A stretch of DNA of 53,004 bases from Acidobacteriota bacterium (GCA_022340665.1 JAJDNM010000020.1:1-53004), one strand, 5' to 3'. Counted from the first letter of the stretch, positions 36,002 to 45,460 are shown. The notes: generated by a model not told the origin, from the letters alone. Numbers and translations are program-made.

Positions 36002-39000
36002 ATGTTGCGGAAACGCACCTTACTTCTTTTCCTGCTCGCTTTTGTCCTACGACTCATCCTTCAAGGGTGGGACTTCGGCGTAACCTCCTCATCGTCCCAT
36101 CCGGACGAAAGGCAAGTGGGGTTCGTCACCGAACGGGCAGAAGGATGGTTCGATGATCCTGAGTTCTATGCCTACGGTTCGCTCCACTTTCAGGTCATCC
36201 ACCTGACCGCGACCATTCTCGGTGTCGGCGACAACATTCGTGGATACATCGTCAGTGGACGGGCAATCTCGTTGATGGCGTCGATGATCGCCATCTTCCT
36301 CGGCTGGTTCATCGCCACCCGATCGTGGGGACGGAGAACCGGCGATCTCTTCGTATTCCTGGCAGCCTGGGTACCTCTCGATCTTCAACAATCACACTTC
36401 ACGACGGTCGAGGCACACCACGCAGCATGGGTCATGGCGGCGCTCGCAGCATGCATCTGGCTCGCCCATAGCGGGCGACCGATTGCGGCAGCCGCTTCGG
36501 GTGCCGCGATCGGTGCCTCGCTGGCGGTCAAGGTCGCATCTCTCGCACTTGGCCTTCCGCTTCTCGCGGCGGCGCTGATTGCCGCCCGCGGCCGAGGTGT
36601 GCTGGAGGCGATTCGGCTTCTCGCCATCGCCGGTGCCGCCGGCATGACCTGCTTCTGGCTCTGCCAGCCGTGGGCATTTGCCGGCGGCCGGCCGCCGATC
36701 AGCATCGTTGCGACGGCAGTCGTCGCCGCTGCAGCCATCGGGCTGGCCGATCGCACGTCTGGTGGCGCGAGGACGGTCTCTCTGGTCGTCGTGTGCATCG
36801 CCTGTGTTGTCGTAATGCTTCAGGGCGCAGCACTTCTCGGCATCGGCGGCGAACGGATCATCGGCAGGAGCGGTTCGGCGGCCCTCGTCGGCACTACTCT
36901 CAACCCGTCCTATCTGGAGGGTGTCGGCCACGAGATCGCGATGGTCACCGGTGCCTCCGATCTGGCCTACGTGCGGGTCTATGCGCACACGCTTCCGGTG
37001 CTCTATCCGCTGCGTGAGCTCGCTCTCTGGGGCTGGGGCGTCTTCCTGCTGCTCGCCGCGATCGCGGGTTCAGTCGCGGGCTGCTGGCGGCTGGGAGTTC
37101 GGTGGCGGCGGTGGTTGGATCGCCGCTGGACCGACTCCTCGATCCTCTTCGTGATCCTCGCTACATGGTTGCTGCCAATGGCCTCGAGGTTGAGCACTCT
37201 ACAGGTTAAGTTCCTCCGCTACTGGGAGCCCCTGACGGTGCCAGCGGCGTTGATCGCCGCCTGGTGGCTTCTGCGACTTCCGAAGAAGATACGAACTCCC
37301 GCAATCGCGGTAGTGGCTGCCGGCACAGCGCTGTGGGGTCTCGCCTATACCTGGTCCTTTGTCGAACCTCATCCCCATCGCACCGCTTCGAGGTGGCTCG
37401 GTCCGATGCTTGCTGACGAACAGGTCGTGGCCTTTGAACACTGGGACGAGCACATCAATTTGATGATTGAAGACGGTGCTGTGGAGACGGTCGATCTGCC
37501 ATCATACGACCTGCCTGACGATGGACAGAAGGTCGAGACCTGGACCAGCGCACTCGCTCGTGCCGACTGGGTGATCCTGACCTCCAACCGCGTCTGCAGA
37601 ACCGTACTCGCCAACCAGGACCGCTTCGAGAAGACGGCGCGACTCTACAAGCTGTTGTTGTCAGGAAATGCAGGCTTCGAAGTTCTGACCCGGGTGAACC
37701 GAGGTCCGAGGATCTTCGGTGTCCGGCTGCCCGTACAGCGGGCAGACGAGAGCTTCCTCAACTACGAGTTTCCGCAGGTCGTTATCCTTCGCCGCATCGC
37801 CGATGTCAACCCCGGGGAACTGACCGAACGAGTCAGACGGCCGCTGCCCTACCTCGAGGACATGGCCTACGCGGACATCGAACGCCACTTCCTGGCCGAG
37901 GTTCCGGAGCTGCCCCCGGTGCCAACCAAACCGCGTCAACTCTTCGACCTCACGATCTGGATTCTTCTTTTTTCGGGACTCGGTTTGGCGTCCTGGGGAC
38001 TGCTGCTGCCGATCTCCAAAAGTTGGCCGGATACAGGCGCCGGTCTGGCGCTGGTGACCGGGTGGATCGTGCCTGCGTGGCTAATGTGGATGGGCTCGGA
38101 ACTTCGAATCTGGGAAATCGGCCCGGCTACCGCCACATGGATCACACTCGCCCTGATGGCGGCGGGCGGCGTCGCCATCTTCAGGCGATGGTCCGTGATC
38201 AAGGACATTTTCCGCCGACGGAGATCCTCGGTCCTCATGGTGTTGGCAGTGACGGCAACTGTTGGCGCCCTGTTCCTCGTAGTGCGTGCCTGGAACCCGG
38301 CCATCCACTGGGGCGAAAAGCCGATGGACTTTTCGTTCCTCAACGCCTTTCTTCGTGCCCCGAACTGGCCGACTGGAGAGCCCTGGATGGCAGGGATGCC
38401 TCTCCACTACTACTACTTCGGCGAGGTGCTCGCCGCCTACCCGATCCTGGTAGCGGGCTGTACTGCAGGGGTGGGTTATAACCTGATCTGCGGGACCATC
38501 CCCGCCCTCTTCGCATCAGTTCTCGCCGGCCTCGGGCTCCTGCTCGGCCGCCGGTTTCCGATTCGAAAGCAGTGGCAGATTGCCGCTGCTTCGGTGTTGC
38601 CGTTGCTGGTGCTGCTGACCGGCAACCTCGCCTGGCCATGGCTGCTCGATACCTTGAAGACGGGCAACCTGTTCGATCTGTGGTGGGCAACATCCCGTGT
38701 GGTACCTGGGTTTGCGATCGATGAATATCCCTTGTGGACGACTCTCTTCGCCGATCTACACGGCCATTTCATCGCCTTCCCTGTTCTCGTCACCACGTTT
38801 GCGTGGGGCTGGCTCTGCGTCACGGCCCGGGATCGGAAATGGATCGCTGCGGCCTTCCTATGCGGCATCGGCGCGGCGGTTGTCGTCGCCACCAACCCCT
38901 GGGATTTGTTCATCCTCACCGGCGCGTTGGGGGTGGGTACGATTGTGGCAGCCCGCCGCCCCTTCCGCGGTCTCGCACGACTGGGTGCCGCGGCGACTCT

Positions 39001-41539
39001 CAGCGTACTCGCCGCCGCACCCTTTATCGTCGAGCTGGTGGCCGGCATCAGCGCCGGCGCGGGTGAGCGCGGACTATTCCTCACCGCCGCCGATTTCGCG
39101 CCAGCCTGGGCGATCCTGCGACACTTCGGACTGTTCATCATCCCGCTCACCGTCCTCGCGATCGTCCTCCTCGGCCGCCGTTTCTGGATCGTGCTGCCAA
39201 CCGCCGCCCTCGGGACAATTGTCGGGCTCAGCTTCAGGTCGAGCGCTGCGGCCTTCGCGCTCGCCATCCTTGCCGTCTTCGCGACGATGACGGTCCGTTC
39301 GAAGAATCGCCTCGATCGCCTTGCCTGGTCGATGGCCGGTCTTGGCATGCTCGCGGTTGCAGCCTGCGAGCGCTTCACCCTGATCGATCGCATGAACACG
39401 ATCTTCAAGATCTACAATGGAGTCTGGGTATTGCTGGCGTTCGCACTCGGCGCCGCCCTACTGCGGACACGCGGCCGGAAACTGGCCGTCCTGCTGGCTG
39501 TATGGGTTCCGCTGCAACTCGTCGCCCTCGCCAATCTTCCGTTGGGCATCGCTCAGGGCTGGAAGCTGCCGCGAATGACATCGCCGCGCCCGACCCTCGA
39601 CGGTCAGGCGTTTCTCGCCACACAAGACCCCGAGACCTGGTTCCTCGTCCGGTCTCTCCAGGGCGTCGCCCGGCCCGGTCAGGCCATCGCCGAAGCGGCC
39701 GGTCCCTACTACAGCGAAGTCACCCGCATCACCATGCACACTGGCCAGCCGACTGTGGTCGGATGGGACTGGCATCTCAAGCAACGCGGTCAACCGCCTG
39801 CCGAAATTGCCGCGCGCTTCGAGGATCTCGACCTGCTGTACCGAGGCGGGAACACGAGCCAGCGCCGCGCAGTCCTCGATCGGTATGCCGTTGCCTGGGC
39901 AGTGGCCGCACAGGTCGAGCGCAACCGTTATGGGATCGATGCCGAGGACCCCCTGGGCGATATCGACGGCGTGCTCGAGATGGCCGAACGCGACGGCGCG
40001 GTTCTTTACCGGGTACTACCGACCGGCGGTCCAACCAAACGGACCATTCTGCCGGCAGCCGAGATTCCACCCGGCATGAATCTCTTCGGCAGGCTGGTCG
40101 ACCCGGGCGACCAGATTGTCCGCTCCATGGCCCTCGACGACTCCGGCGCGACGGCTATTCTGGCCAACGGAAATATCGTCGACTTCAACCTCGAGGCCAA
40201 ACGCAACCGTAACCTGGCCGCCCCTCCGTGCGAATCTTCCGGGATTGCCCGACGCCGCAGCGAGCGATGGGCAATCTGCCGCAACGGCAGCACCTGGCGT
40301 CTCGCCGGGAATCGATGGGTCGGCGAGGGGCAGGTCGGTGGAGCGACAGGGCTGGCTGCCGATGGTGATCTGTGGGCCTGGGGGCCTGGAGGGATCTGGC
40401 GATACCAGGGCACTTCAAACTGGCGCCAGACCGTCGCGGCCGCGGTCACGGCAGCGGCCGCTCGAGGACAGCAGATCGCTTGGAGCGACGGCGCGAATAT
40501 CTGGATCGGTGACTACGGTCGGCCGGGCAAGGTTGGAGCAGCCCTCGAAGATGTCCGCGCCCTCGCCTGGCAGGGCGACGTTCTCTGGGCGCTCGCCGCA
40601 GACGGACTTCATCGGGCCGGCAGCACCGACCTCCCGTGGCGAACGGTGACCAACGGCTCCGATCCTCTGTTGGCCATGGCCGGTTCGACAAACTCTCTCT
40701 GGCTCGTGAACCGGGATGGTTTCGTTCTCCGGCCCGAACGCCACTCGTGCCCGTCTCCCTGGACCACCGGGGGCACCCTGGGTGCTGGCTTCCTGCACGA
40801 GCCGCGTGGCCTGGCAGTCTCGCCGCGGGGTTGGTTCGCGGTTGCCGACACATTCAATCACCGCATCCTCTGGTACACGGCCGAAGGCCGCTGTCTCGAC
40901 GAGATCGGTTCGGAGGGAACCGCTGCTGGAGAATTCCGCGAGCCCTCGGGTATCGCACTCGCGGGCGACGGATCACTGGCCGTTGCCGACACCTGGAACG
41001 GCCGCATCCAGGTGCTTCGGCCGAATGGCGTCACCGAGGTATTCGGCAGGAACCTCTTTGGTCCGCGGGGCCTGTTGTGGGCGCCCGACGGATCGCTGCT
41101 GGTGTCGGACACCGGCAACAAGCGACTCCTCCAGTTCTCGCCACCCGGATGGAAACAAGAGGACGTTGTCCGCCTTCCGGGACAGCCGGTTGGACTCGCG
41201 TGGTCGGCTGGCCTGCTTGCGGTCGCCACCCCGGCGGACGGCGCCCTCTTCCTGGTCGATGTGCCGTCCAGAGAGATCGTGCGAAGGATCGACCTTCGCT
41301 GTTGGAACTCGCACGACCAACAGGAAGCCTACCTGGCCACATTGCCCTCGGGCGAGATCGTCGCCAGTTCGCCCCAATACGGCGAGCTGTGGGCCATCGA
41401 TCCCACCGGGGACGATTCGCAACGGCTGCTGCACGACGGTCTCGACGGGATCACCGCCATCGCCCTCATGCCCGACGGAAACCTGCTCGCTTCACTCACC
41501 TGGGCAAACCGGCTGGTGAAGGTCCCGATCGAGGAATGA
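36002..41539 (+). CDS. PMT-like glycosyltransferase / YYY (DUF2298) / NHL-propeller fusion
   Basis: 1845 residues from the ATG at 36002; a TTG nine bases upstream is the alternative, and neither has a good ribosome site. Residues 1-450 are a multi-helix membrane domain with SSSSHPDER near the first loop (Asp35-Glu36), the DE motif of PMT/GT39-type lipid-sugar-dependent transferases. About 450-640 is a soluble segment. About 645-1180 is a second membrane block holding MPLHYYYFGEVLAAYP with YYY at 803-805, FADLHGHF and ATNPWDLF, which matches the Chlor_Arch_YYY/DUF2298 family of unknown function. About 1360-1840 is a beta-propeller with NHL repeats (EPRGLAVSPRGWFAVADTFN, EPSGIALAGDGSLAVADTWN, GPRGLLWAPDGSLLVSDTGN). 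It stands alone between repeats. Confidence 0.85.
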   Translation: MLRKRTLLLFLLAFVLRLILQGWDFGVTSSSSHPDERQVGFVTERAEGWFDDPEFYAYGSLHFQVIHLTATILGVGDNIRGYIVSGRAISLMASMIAIFLGWFIATRSWGRRTGDLFVFLAAWVPLDLQQSHFTTVEAHHAAWVMAALAACIWLAHSGRPIAAAASGAAIGASLAVKVASLALGLPLLAAALIAARGRGVLEAIRLLAIAGAAGMTCFWLCQPWAFAGGRPPISIVATAVVAAAAIGLADRTSGGARTVSLVVVCIACVVVMLQGAALLGIGGERIIGRSGSAALVGTTLNPSYLEGVGHEIAMVTGASDLAYVRVYAHTLPVLYPLRELALWGWGVFLLLAAIAGSVAGCWRLGVRWRRWLDRRWTDSSILFVILATWLLPMASRLSTLQVKFLRYWEPLTVPAALIAAWWLLRLPKKIRTPAIAVVAAGTALWGLAYTWSFVEPHPHRTASRWLGPMLADEQVVAFEHWDEHINLMIEDGAVETVDLPSYDLPDDGQKVETWTSALARADWVILTSNRVCRTVLANQDRFEKTARLYKLLLSGNAGFEVLTRVNRGPRIFGVRLPVQRADESFLNYEFPQVVILRRIADVNPGELTERVRRPLPYLEDMAYADIERHFLAEVPELPPVPTKPRQLFDLTIWILLFSGLGLASWGLLLPISKSWPDTGAGLALVTGWIVPAWLMWMGSELRIWEIGPATATWITLALMAAGGVAIFRRWSVIKDIFRRRRSSVLMVLAVTATVGALFLVVRAWNPAIHWGEKPMDFSFLNAFLRAPNWPTGEPWMAGMPLHYYYFGEVLAAYPILVAGCTAGVGYNLICGTIPALFASVLAGLGLLLGRRFPIRKQWQIAAASVLPLLVLLTGNLAWPWLLDTLKTGNLFDLWWATSRVVPGFAIDEYPLWTTLFADLHGHFIAFPVLVTTFAWGWLCVTARDRKWIAAAFLCGIGAAVVVATNPWDLFILTGALGVGTIVAARRPFRGLARLGAAATLSVLAAAPFIVELVAGISAGAGERGLFLTAADFAPAWAILRHFGLFIIPLTVLAIVLLGRRFWIVLPTAALGTIVGLSFRSSAAAFALAILAVFATMTVRSKNRLDRLAWSMAGLGMLAVAACERFTLIDRMNTIFKIYNGVWVLLAFALGAALLRTRGRKLAVLLAVWVPLQLVALANLPLGIAQGWKLPRMTSPRPTLDGQAFLATQDPETWFLVRSLQGVARPGQAIAEAAGPYYSEVTRITMHTGQPTVVGWDWHLKQRGQPPAEIAARFEDLDLLYRGGNTSQRRAVLDRYAVAWAVAAQVERNRYGIDAEDPLGDIDGVLEMAERDGAVLYRVLPTGGPTKRTILPAAEIPPGMNLFGRLVDPGDQIVRSMALDDSGATAILANGNIVDFNLEAKRNRNLAAPPCESSGIARRRSERWAICRNGSTWRLAGNRWVGEGQVGGATGLAADGDLWAWGPGGIWRYQGTSNWRQTVAAAVTAAAARGQQIAWSDGANIWIGDYGRPGKVGAALEDVRALAWQGDVLWALAADGLHRAGSTDLPWRTVTNGSDPLLAMAGSTNSLWLVNRDGFVLRPERHSCPSPWTTGGTLGAGFLHEPRGLAVSPRGWFAVADTFNHRILWYTAEGRCLDEIGSEGTAAGEFREPSGIALAGDGSLAVADTWNGRIQVLRPNGVTEVFGRNLFGPRGLLWAPDGSLLVSDTGNKRLLQFSPPGWKQEDVVRLPGQPVGLAWSAGLLAVATPADGALFLVDVPSREIVRRIDLRCWNSHDQQEAYLATLPSGEIVASSPQYGELWAIDPTGDDSQRLLHDGLDGITAIALMPDGNLLASLTWANRLVKVPIEE

Positions 41540-41547
41540 CCCGCCAG

Positions 41548-41585
41548 GGGTGCAGAGGGGCAGAGGAGAAAAGGGGAAGAGAGAC
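41548..41585. repeat. Purine-rich period-8 tract
   Basis: AGGGGTGCAGAGGGGCAGAG and onward: degenerate 8-base units of A and G. A reverse-complementary relative lies at 48183-48258. Confidence 0.55.
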
Positions 41586-41614
41586 ACTGGCGCCCGCTTG
41601 TGGGTCCCGGGTCT

Positions 41615-42352
41615 TCAACTCCTGCGAAACACCGCCAGCTCTTCCAGATTGCCTTTCTGACCGCGGATCGGTGACTCGACAACGCCGACCAGCGCCAGGC
41701 CGAAATCTTTCAGCGAGCGAACGGTCTCGTCAATCACCCTCCGTCGCGTCGGTTCGTCGCGCACGATGCCGCCCTTGCCCACCTGCTCACGACCAGCCTC
41801 GAACTGCGGCTTGACAAGGCACACGAGCCAGGCTCCCGATGTCAGATGTGGTAGAAGAGCTGGAACCACAAGCCTGAGAGATATGAACGAAACGTCGACA
41901 GTCGCCAACGCCGCAACGAACGGCAGGTCCACGGTGTCCAGATGTCTCGCGTTCACGCCCTCCATCACAATCACCCGAGGGTCGTTGCGCAGACGCCAGT
42001 CGAGTTGACCACGACCAACGTCTAATGCGATCACGCGGTTTGCCCCCCGTTCGAGGAGCACATCGGTGAAACCGCCGGTGGACGATCCGATATCGAGGCA
42101 ATCGACACCCTCAGGCGAAATCGAAAAGGCGTCGAGTGCTGCGACCAGCTTGAGACCACCTCGAGACACCCACGGATGGTCGGGCTCGATGATCTCGATC
42201 TCCGCGTCTTCAGAAACCTGCGTGCCGGCCTTGCTCTCGACCGCCCCTTCGAGCATCACCCTGCCGGCGAGGATCAGAGCTTGCGCTCTGGACCGGGACG
42301 GCGCGAGGCCGCGCTCGGTGAGCACTACATCAAGGCGTTGTTTCTTGCCCAC
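41615..42352 (-). CDS. tlyA: TlyA-family rRNA 2'-O-methyltransferase
   Basis: 245 residues. An N-terminal S4 RNA-binding domain (about 5-65: RLDVVLTERGLAPSRSRAQA) is followed by an FtsJ-like Rossmann domain with the SAM loop DIGSSTGGFTDVLL and later VDVSFISL, VKPQFEAGRE. Family members methylate C1409/C1920 of 16S/23S rRNA in mycobacteria; some are called haemolysins, though that activity is indirect. Start is GTG with TACCAT exactly six bases before it, hence probably leaderless. Confidence 0.94.
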   Translation of the reverse strand: MGKKQRLDVVLTERGLAPSRSRAQALILAGRVMLEGAVESKAGTQVSEDAEIEIIEPDHPWVSRGGLKLVAALDAFSISPEGVDCLDIGSSTGGFTDVLLERGANRVIALDVGRGQLDWRLRNDPRVIVMEGVNARHLDTVDLPFVAALATVDVSFISLRLVVPALLPHLTSGAWLVCLVKPQFEAGREQVGKGGIVRDEPTRRRVIDETVRSLKDFGLALVGVVESPIRGQKGNLEELAVFRRS

Positions 42353-42358
42353 CTGCCG

Positions 42359-42364
42359 ATGGTA
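42359..42364 (-). promoter_or_regulatory. TACCAT -10-like element of tlyA (leaderless)
   Basis: TACCAT ends exactly six bases before the tlyA GTG on the minus strand. A weak -35-like TCGACG lies 17 bases upstream. Confidence 0.45.
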
Positions 42365-42474
42365 TCGATTCGGGGAGAACCCGTCGAGAAGGATGATTCC
42401 TCTGCCACTCTTCTTTTCTCTTCCTCCCCCTGGAGAATCTAGGGCGCGATATCATTCTGGCCGAAGGAGCACCG

Positions 42475-42879
42475 ATGGACAAATATTCAATGACAGTTTC
42501 ATTTCCTGGCGGCAAGAAAGTTGACGCCAGCTACAACGGCTTCGTGATCAAGACCGACCAGGATGTCGACTCCGGGGGTGAGGGGTCATCACCCGAGCCC
42601 TTCGACCACTTCCTCGCCTCGATCGCAACCTGCACCGGAATCTACGTTCTCGGATTCTGTCAGAAACGGGATATCCCGACCGACGGCATCAGCCTGACCC
42701 AGAGCTGGAAATTCGAAGAGAAAACGAGGCGCCTGACGGACGTACGGATCGCGATCGAGGTGCCGACCGATTTTCCGGAGAAGTACCGGGGCGCTCTGGT
42801 CCGCGTGGCGAATCAGTGCAAGGTGAAAAAGACGATGGAAGATCCGCCGGAGTTCGTGATCGAGACAGTAACCGTTTGA
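42475..42879 (+). CDS. OsmC-family protein
   Basis: 134 residues. OsmC/Ohr-like peroxide-detoxifying fold: the first strand pair (MTVSFPGGKKVDASY), SSPEPFDHFLASIATCTG with reactive Cys53, then Cys115 in VANQCKVKK as resolving partner. A third Cys at 62 is extra. Members reduce organic hydroperoxides using dithiols, but some act on other substrates. AAGGAG precedes the ATG by a good spacing, and TATCAT lies upstream. Divergent from tlyA. Confidence 0.9.
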   Translation: MDKYSMTVSFPGGKKVDASYNGFVIKTDQDVDSGGEGSSPEPFDHFLASIATCTGIYVLGFCQKRDIPTDGISLTQSWKFEEKTRRLTDVRIAIEVPTDFPEKYRGALVRVANQCKVKKTMEDPPEFVIETVTV

Positions 42880-43001
42880 GTTCGGAACTCGGAGATCGGA
42901 ATTCGGAATTTCCACCCCTTCCCCCGATGATATGAAGGGTTACCCGGGTGAGTGGGCGGCATTTCTAATTCCTCATTCAGAATTCCGAATTCCGAATTCG
43001 C
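42880..43001. repeat. Hairpin-like repeat with GAATTCC heptamer arms
   Basis: The left arm (42880-42912) has GGAATTC-type units ending in TTTCCACCCC; the right arm starts with GGGTGAGTGGGCGG (about 42946-42959) and continues with AATTCCGAATTCC units to 43001. The arms pair imperfectly around a centre of about 30 bases. It shares AATTCGGAATTTCCACCC with 49262-49388. Confidence 0.75.
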
Positions 43002-43013
43002 GCCACGGGCGCG

Positions 43014-44525
43014 TCAGAGTTCGTCCGCCCGGGTGGAGATCGGTCCGCGGTAGTTGTGCTCGAGCCTGACCTGGGCGACCTGCGGACCGAAACCCCGGTA
43101 GGCCTCCTTGATCCGCGTCAGGGCATTCGAGCGCCAATCGACGTAAGGATTGTCGATCTGCACCGGATCGAGAGCGCCTGCGAGCGCGACCTTCGATGTC
43201 GCGCAGAAGCGGCTCATGAGGGTCTTGGCGAGATGGCGGTCGCCATTCTGAAGCTCATCCACCAGAACGATGGATCGCTCGATATCGAGGCCCCGCAGCA
43301 TCGAGGTCGAGACCATCGTCAGCCGATCGGTAGAACGCAGCTCCTCCATGAAATCGTGCTCGTTCGACAGGGACAGCGATCGAACAGCCTGAAAGAACGG
43401 CTCGAGCCACGGTGACAGCTTGCTCTCATAGTCCCCGGGAAGGTAGCCGAGGTCGTACTGGCTGGAGGCGTGCTCCGGCCGCAGGAGCAGCAGTCCGTGA
43501 TCGTAACCGTAGTCCGGCGTCAGCGGCTGCGACTGCGGGGCAACGCGCCAGGTGGTCGGCTGACCGACGAGCATATAGAGGCCGGTCGCGACCATCATCC
43601 GCGTTTTGCCCGAGCCAGCTGGGCCGTCCAGCACCACGAGCTGCACATCTGGGTCGAGGAGAAACTCCATCGCCAGGGTCTGCTGCGGGTCCCGCGGCGT
43701 GAATCCGAGGATCGGGCGAGGTTTGTATGTCATCCGCTTGCGGTCCCAATACTGGGCGAAGCGAAGGTCTTCGACCCGTTCCATCTCCGGATTGGCACGG
43801 GTGAGGAGGGTTTCATCACCACATTGCAGAACGACTCCCATGTTCCACAGAAGCTCCGGCGAATCCCTCAGCGTCAAGTCATCGCTCGCCAGCCATCGCT
43901 CACCCGGAGCACCACTGTCGAGAAAACGCTGCATCGTCTCTTCGCTGATCTCGCCCTCGACGATCCCCCGATAGATCTCGTCCACGCTCTCCAGGCTGAC
44001 CTTGCCGTAGCGCAGATTCTCCGCCGCGATTGACAGCGCGTCGCATTTGAGTAGGAGGTTGGAATCCTCGGAAATCACAACCACCTCATAGCCAGGGTGG
44101 CCGTTCGATCTCGCGACTTCGGCGATGCGCTGGGCGCTGGCGAGGATGTGGTTGTCTCCCGACTCGGCGCTGTAGGGCTCGGCGGTCATGCCTTCCGTCT
44201 CCCACGCGAGGATGCCCCCGGCTGATGTCCGCGGAAATTCATCCGCGTCCGCCTGGTGGCTAAAGAGGCGCTCGACGCTGTGATGGATGAGGTGGTAGCG
44301 GCGATATTCGAGCATCTTCCGCATCACCAGGCGCGCCGCGTGGCGCACACCTTCCGACTTGGACCTCGAAGCCTGGAGCCGACCCAGTTCCTCGATCACC
44401 TGGTGCAGGAGCACCACAACATTGCCACCGGTGAGGAGTCGATCGAGGGCGTCCGGGTTTTCGATCAAGGCCGAGGTGTCAGGGATGTACACCGTGCCGG
44501 ATAGGCCATCAGCCGTACTGTGCAT
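43014..44525 (-). CDS. PIN-PhoH fusion ATPase (PhoH2/YlaK-like)
   Basis: 503 residues. An N-terminal PIN ribonuclease domain (about 10-150; acidic residues in YIPDTSALIENPDAL, Glu in VIEELG, then SGDNHILASA and SEDSNLLLK) is fused to a PhoH-type P-loop ATPase/helicase (about 250-500; Walker A GPAGSGKT near 301-308, VLVDELQNG as Walker B, and the end-motif LEHNYRG). Such proteins unwind and cleave RNA, and are linked in some bacteria to a toxin-antitoxin-like partner; no partner is seen here. TACACT lies eight bases before the ATG. Divergent from thiN. Confidence 0.93.
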   Translation of the reverse strand: MHSTADGLSGTVYIPDTSALIENPDALDRLLTGGNVVVLLHQVIEELGRLQASRSKSEGVRHAARLVMRKMLEYRRYHLIHHSVERLFSHQADADEFPRTSAGGILAWETEGMTAEPYSAESGDNHILASAQRIAEVARSNGHPGYEVVVISEDSNLLLKCDALSIAAENLRYGKVSLESVDEIYRGIVEGEISEETMQRFLDSGAPGERWLASDDLTLRDSPELLWNMGVVLQCGDETLLTRANPEMERVEDLRFAQYWDRKRMTYKPRPILGFTPRDPQQTLAMEFLLDPDVQLVVLDGPAGSGKTRMMVATGLYMLVGQPTTWRVAPQSQPLTPDYGYDHGLLLLRPEHASSQYDLGYLPGDYESKLSPWLEPFFQAVRSLSLSNEHDFMEELRSTDRLTMVSTSMLRGLDIERSIVLVDELQNGDRHLAKTLMSRFCATSKVALAGALDPVQIDNPYVDWRSNALTRIKEAYRGFGPQVAQVRLEHNYRGPISTRADEL

Positions 44526-44581
44526 CGGCGTTCAGTGTACCACCAATTCTCCTATTGCAGTCTCCTCTGATAAGCGTCTTG

Positions 44582-44587
44582 TACCAT
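44582..44587 (+). promoter_or_regulatory. TACCAT -10-like element of thiN (leaderless)
   Basis: TACCAT ends exactly six bases before the chosen ATG at 44594; same sequence and spacing as at tlyA. Confidence 0.45.
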
Positions 44588-44593
44588 GAGCCC

Positions 44594-45229
44594 ATGACGC
44601 TCTTCGAGGGATCCCTGCTGGTCGCAAATGCACCCCTGAAATGGCATCCAAGACTGGCACGCATGGCGTCCACGGCGAGCCCTCTGCTGGCGGCGGATGG
44701 CGGCGCCAACCACCTTGCCCGTATCGGACTTCGGCCAGAAAAGGTGATCGGCGACCTCGACTCCATCAGCACAAGCGCCAGGGCCTGGCTCGGAGAGCCG
44801 AGCATGCTCCACCTCCCGGACCAGAGTCGGACGGACCTCGACAAGGCAGTCGCGTATGCGTTCGATGAGATGGGAGTCGAGCGACTCACCGTGCTGGCAG
44901 CCCTCGGAGGCCGCACGGATCACGATGCCAGCAACCTGGGGTTGCTCGCTCGGCTGGCAATGGGCGAGCGATTGGTTTTCGAGGATGTCGGTCAGCGGGT
45001 CCTGGCCTTGATCGGGGAAGCCGCGCTGCTCGCCGCCCCGGGTGAGGCCTGGTCATTCTGGACCTTCGACCCGGCGGTCCGGGTCTCGATTGACGGAGTT
45101 CGCTGGCAGGTTCGTGATGCCGACCTCAGCGCTGGGACCACGCCCTCGATATCAAACGAAGCGACCGGGGAAGAGATCCGCATCCAGGCGACCGGCGGCG
45201 CCGTCGTCGTAGCGCGCCACTACCGTTAG
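44594..45229 (+). CDS. thiN: Thiamine pyrophosphokinase
   Basis: Transfers a pyrophosphate from ATP to thiamine to make thiamine diphosphate. 211 residues. Motifs: AADGGANHLARIGLRPEKV, IGDLDSIS, QSRTDLDKAVAYA and GGRTDHDASNLGLL, then a small C-terminal beta-barrel (about 130-211). I start at the ATG at 44594; a TTG 39 bases upstream is possible but the TACCAT hexamer points to 44594. No riboswitch is seen. It is followed by the AACGTT repeats and a terminator that serves the opposite strand. Confidence 0.92.
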   Translation: MTLFEGSLLVANAPLKWHPRLARMASTASPLLAADGGANHLARIGLRPEKVIGDLDSISTSARAWLGEPSMLHLPDQSRTDLDKAVAYAFDEMGVERLTVLAALGGRTDHDASNLGLLARLAMGERLVFEDVGQRVLALIGEAALLAAPGEAWSFWTFDPAVRVSIDGVRWQVRDADLSAGTTPSISNEATGEEIRIQATGGAVVVARHYR

Positions 45230-45271
45230 AACGTTTGAACGTTAAACGTTAAAACGTTTGAACGTTCTAAC
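45230..45271. repeat. AACGTT-rich short tandem tract
   Basis: GAACGTTT, GAACGTT, AAACGTT, AAAACGTTT units of 7-9 bases; AACGTT is itself palindromic. It begins right after the thiN stop. Confidence 0.65.
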
Positions 45272-45272
45272 G

Positions 45273-45298
45273 AAAAGAGCCCGGCTGATGCCGGGCTC
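45273..45298 (-). terminator. Intrinsic terminator of tRNA-Gln
   Basis: 9-bp stem GAGCCCGGC/GCCGGGCTC with a four-base loop, followed on the minus strand by TTTT; 13 bases past the tRNA 3' end. Confidence 0.85.
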
Positions 45299-45310
45299 GA
45301 CGCTTCGAAT

Positions 45311-45384
45311 TGGCTGGGGTGCAGGGACTCGAACCCCGATTCTACGGTCCAGAGCCGCATGTCCTGCCATTGGACGACACCCCA
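45311..45384 (-). tRNA. tRNA-Gln (CUG)
   Basis: 74-base cloverleaf including encoded CCA: acceptor TGGGGTG/CACCCCA, anticodon loop CTCTGGA (anticodon CUG), T arm CGGGG-TTCGAGT-CCCTG, discriminator G. The weak U1-A72 pair is typical of tRNA-Gln. Own promoter upstream and terminator downstream. Confidence 0.97.
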
Positions 45385-45408
45385 GCACGGCCCCCAAACG
45401 GGGACGCG

Positions 45409-45436
45409 ATTATAACAACAGAGCGATTTGGGTCAA
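45409..45436 (-). promoter_or_regulatory. Promoter of tRNA-Gln
   Basis: TTGACC (45431-45436) and a perfect TATAAT (45409-45414) with a 16-base spacer on the minus strand; the start would lie about 18 bases before the tRNA. Confidence 0.85.
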
Positions 45437-45460
45437 CCGGTGCGAACCTCCGTTCGCCAT

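Noticed and set aside
43014-44525. Toxin-antitoxin module with the PIN-PhoH gene
   Set aside because: No small upstream antitoxin frame is present; the flanking spacer to thiN is only 68 bases.
44526-44593. TPP riboswitch before thiamine pyrophosphokinase
   Set aside because: The 68-base divergent spacer is too short and lacks the conserved CUGAGA and related cores; TACCAT adjacent to the ATG points to a leaderless start.
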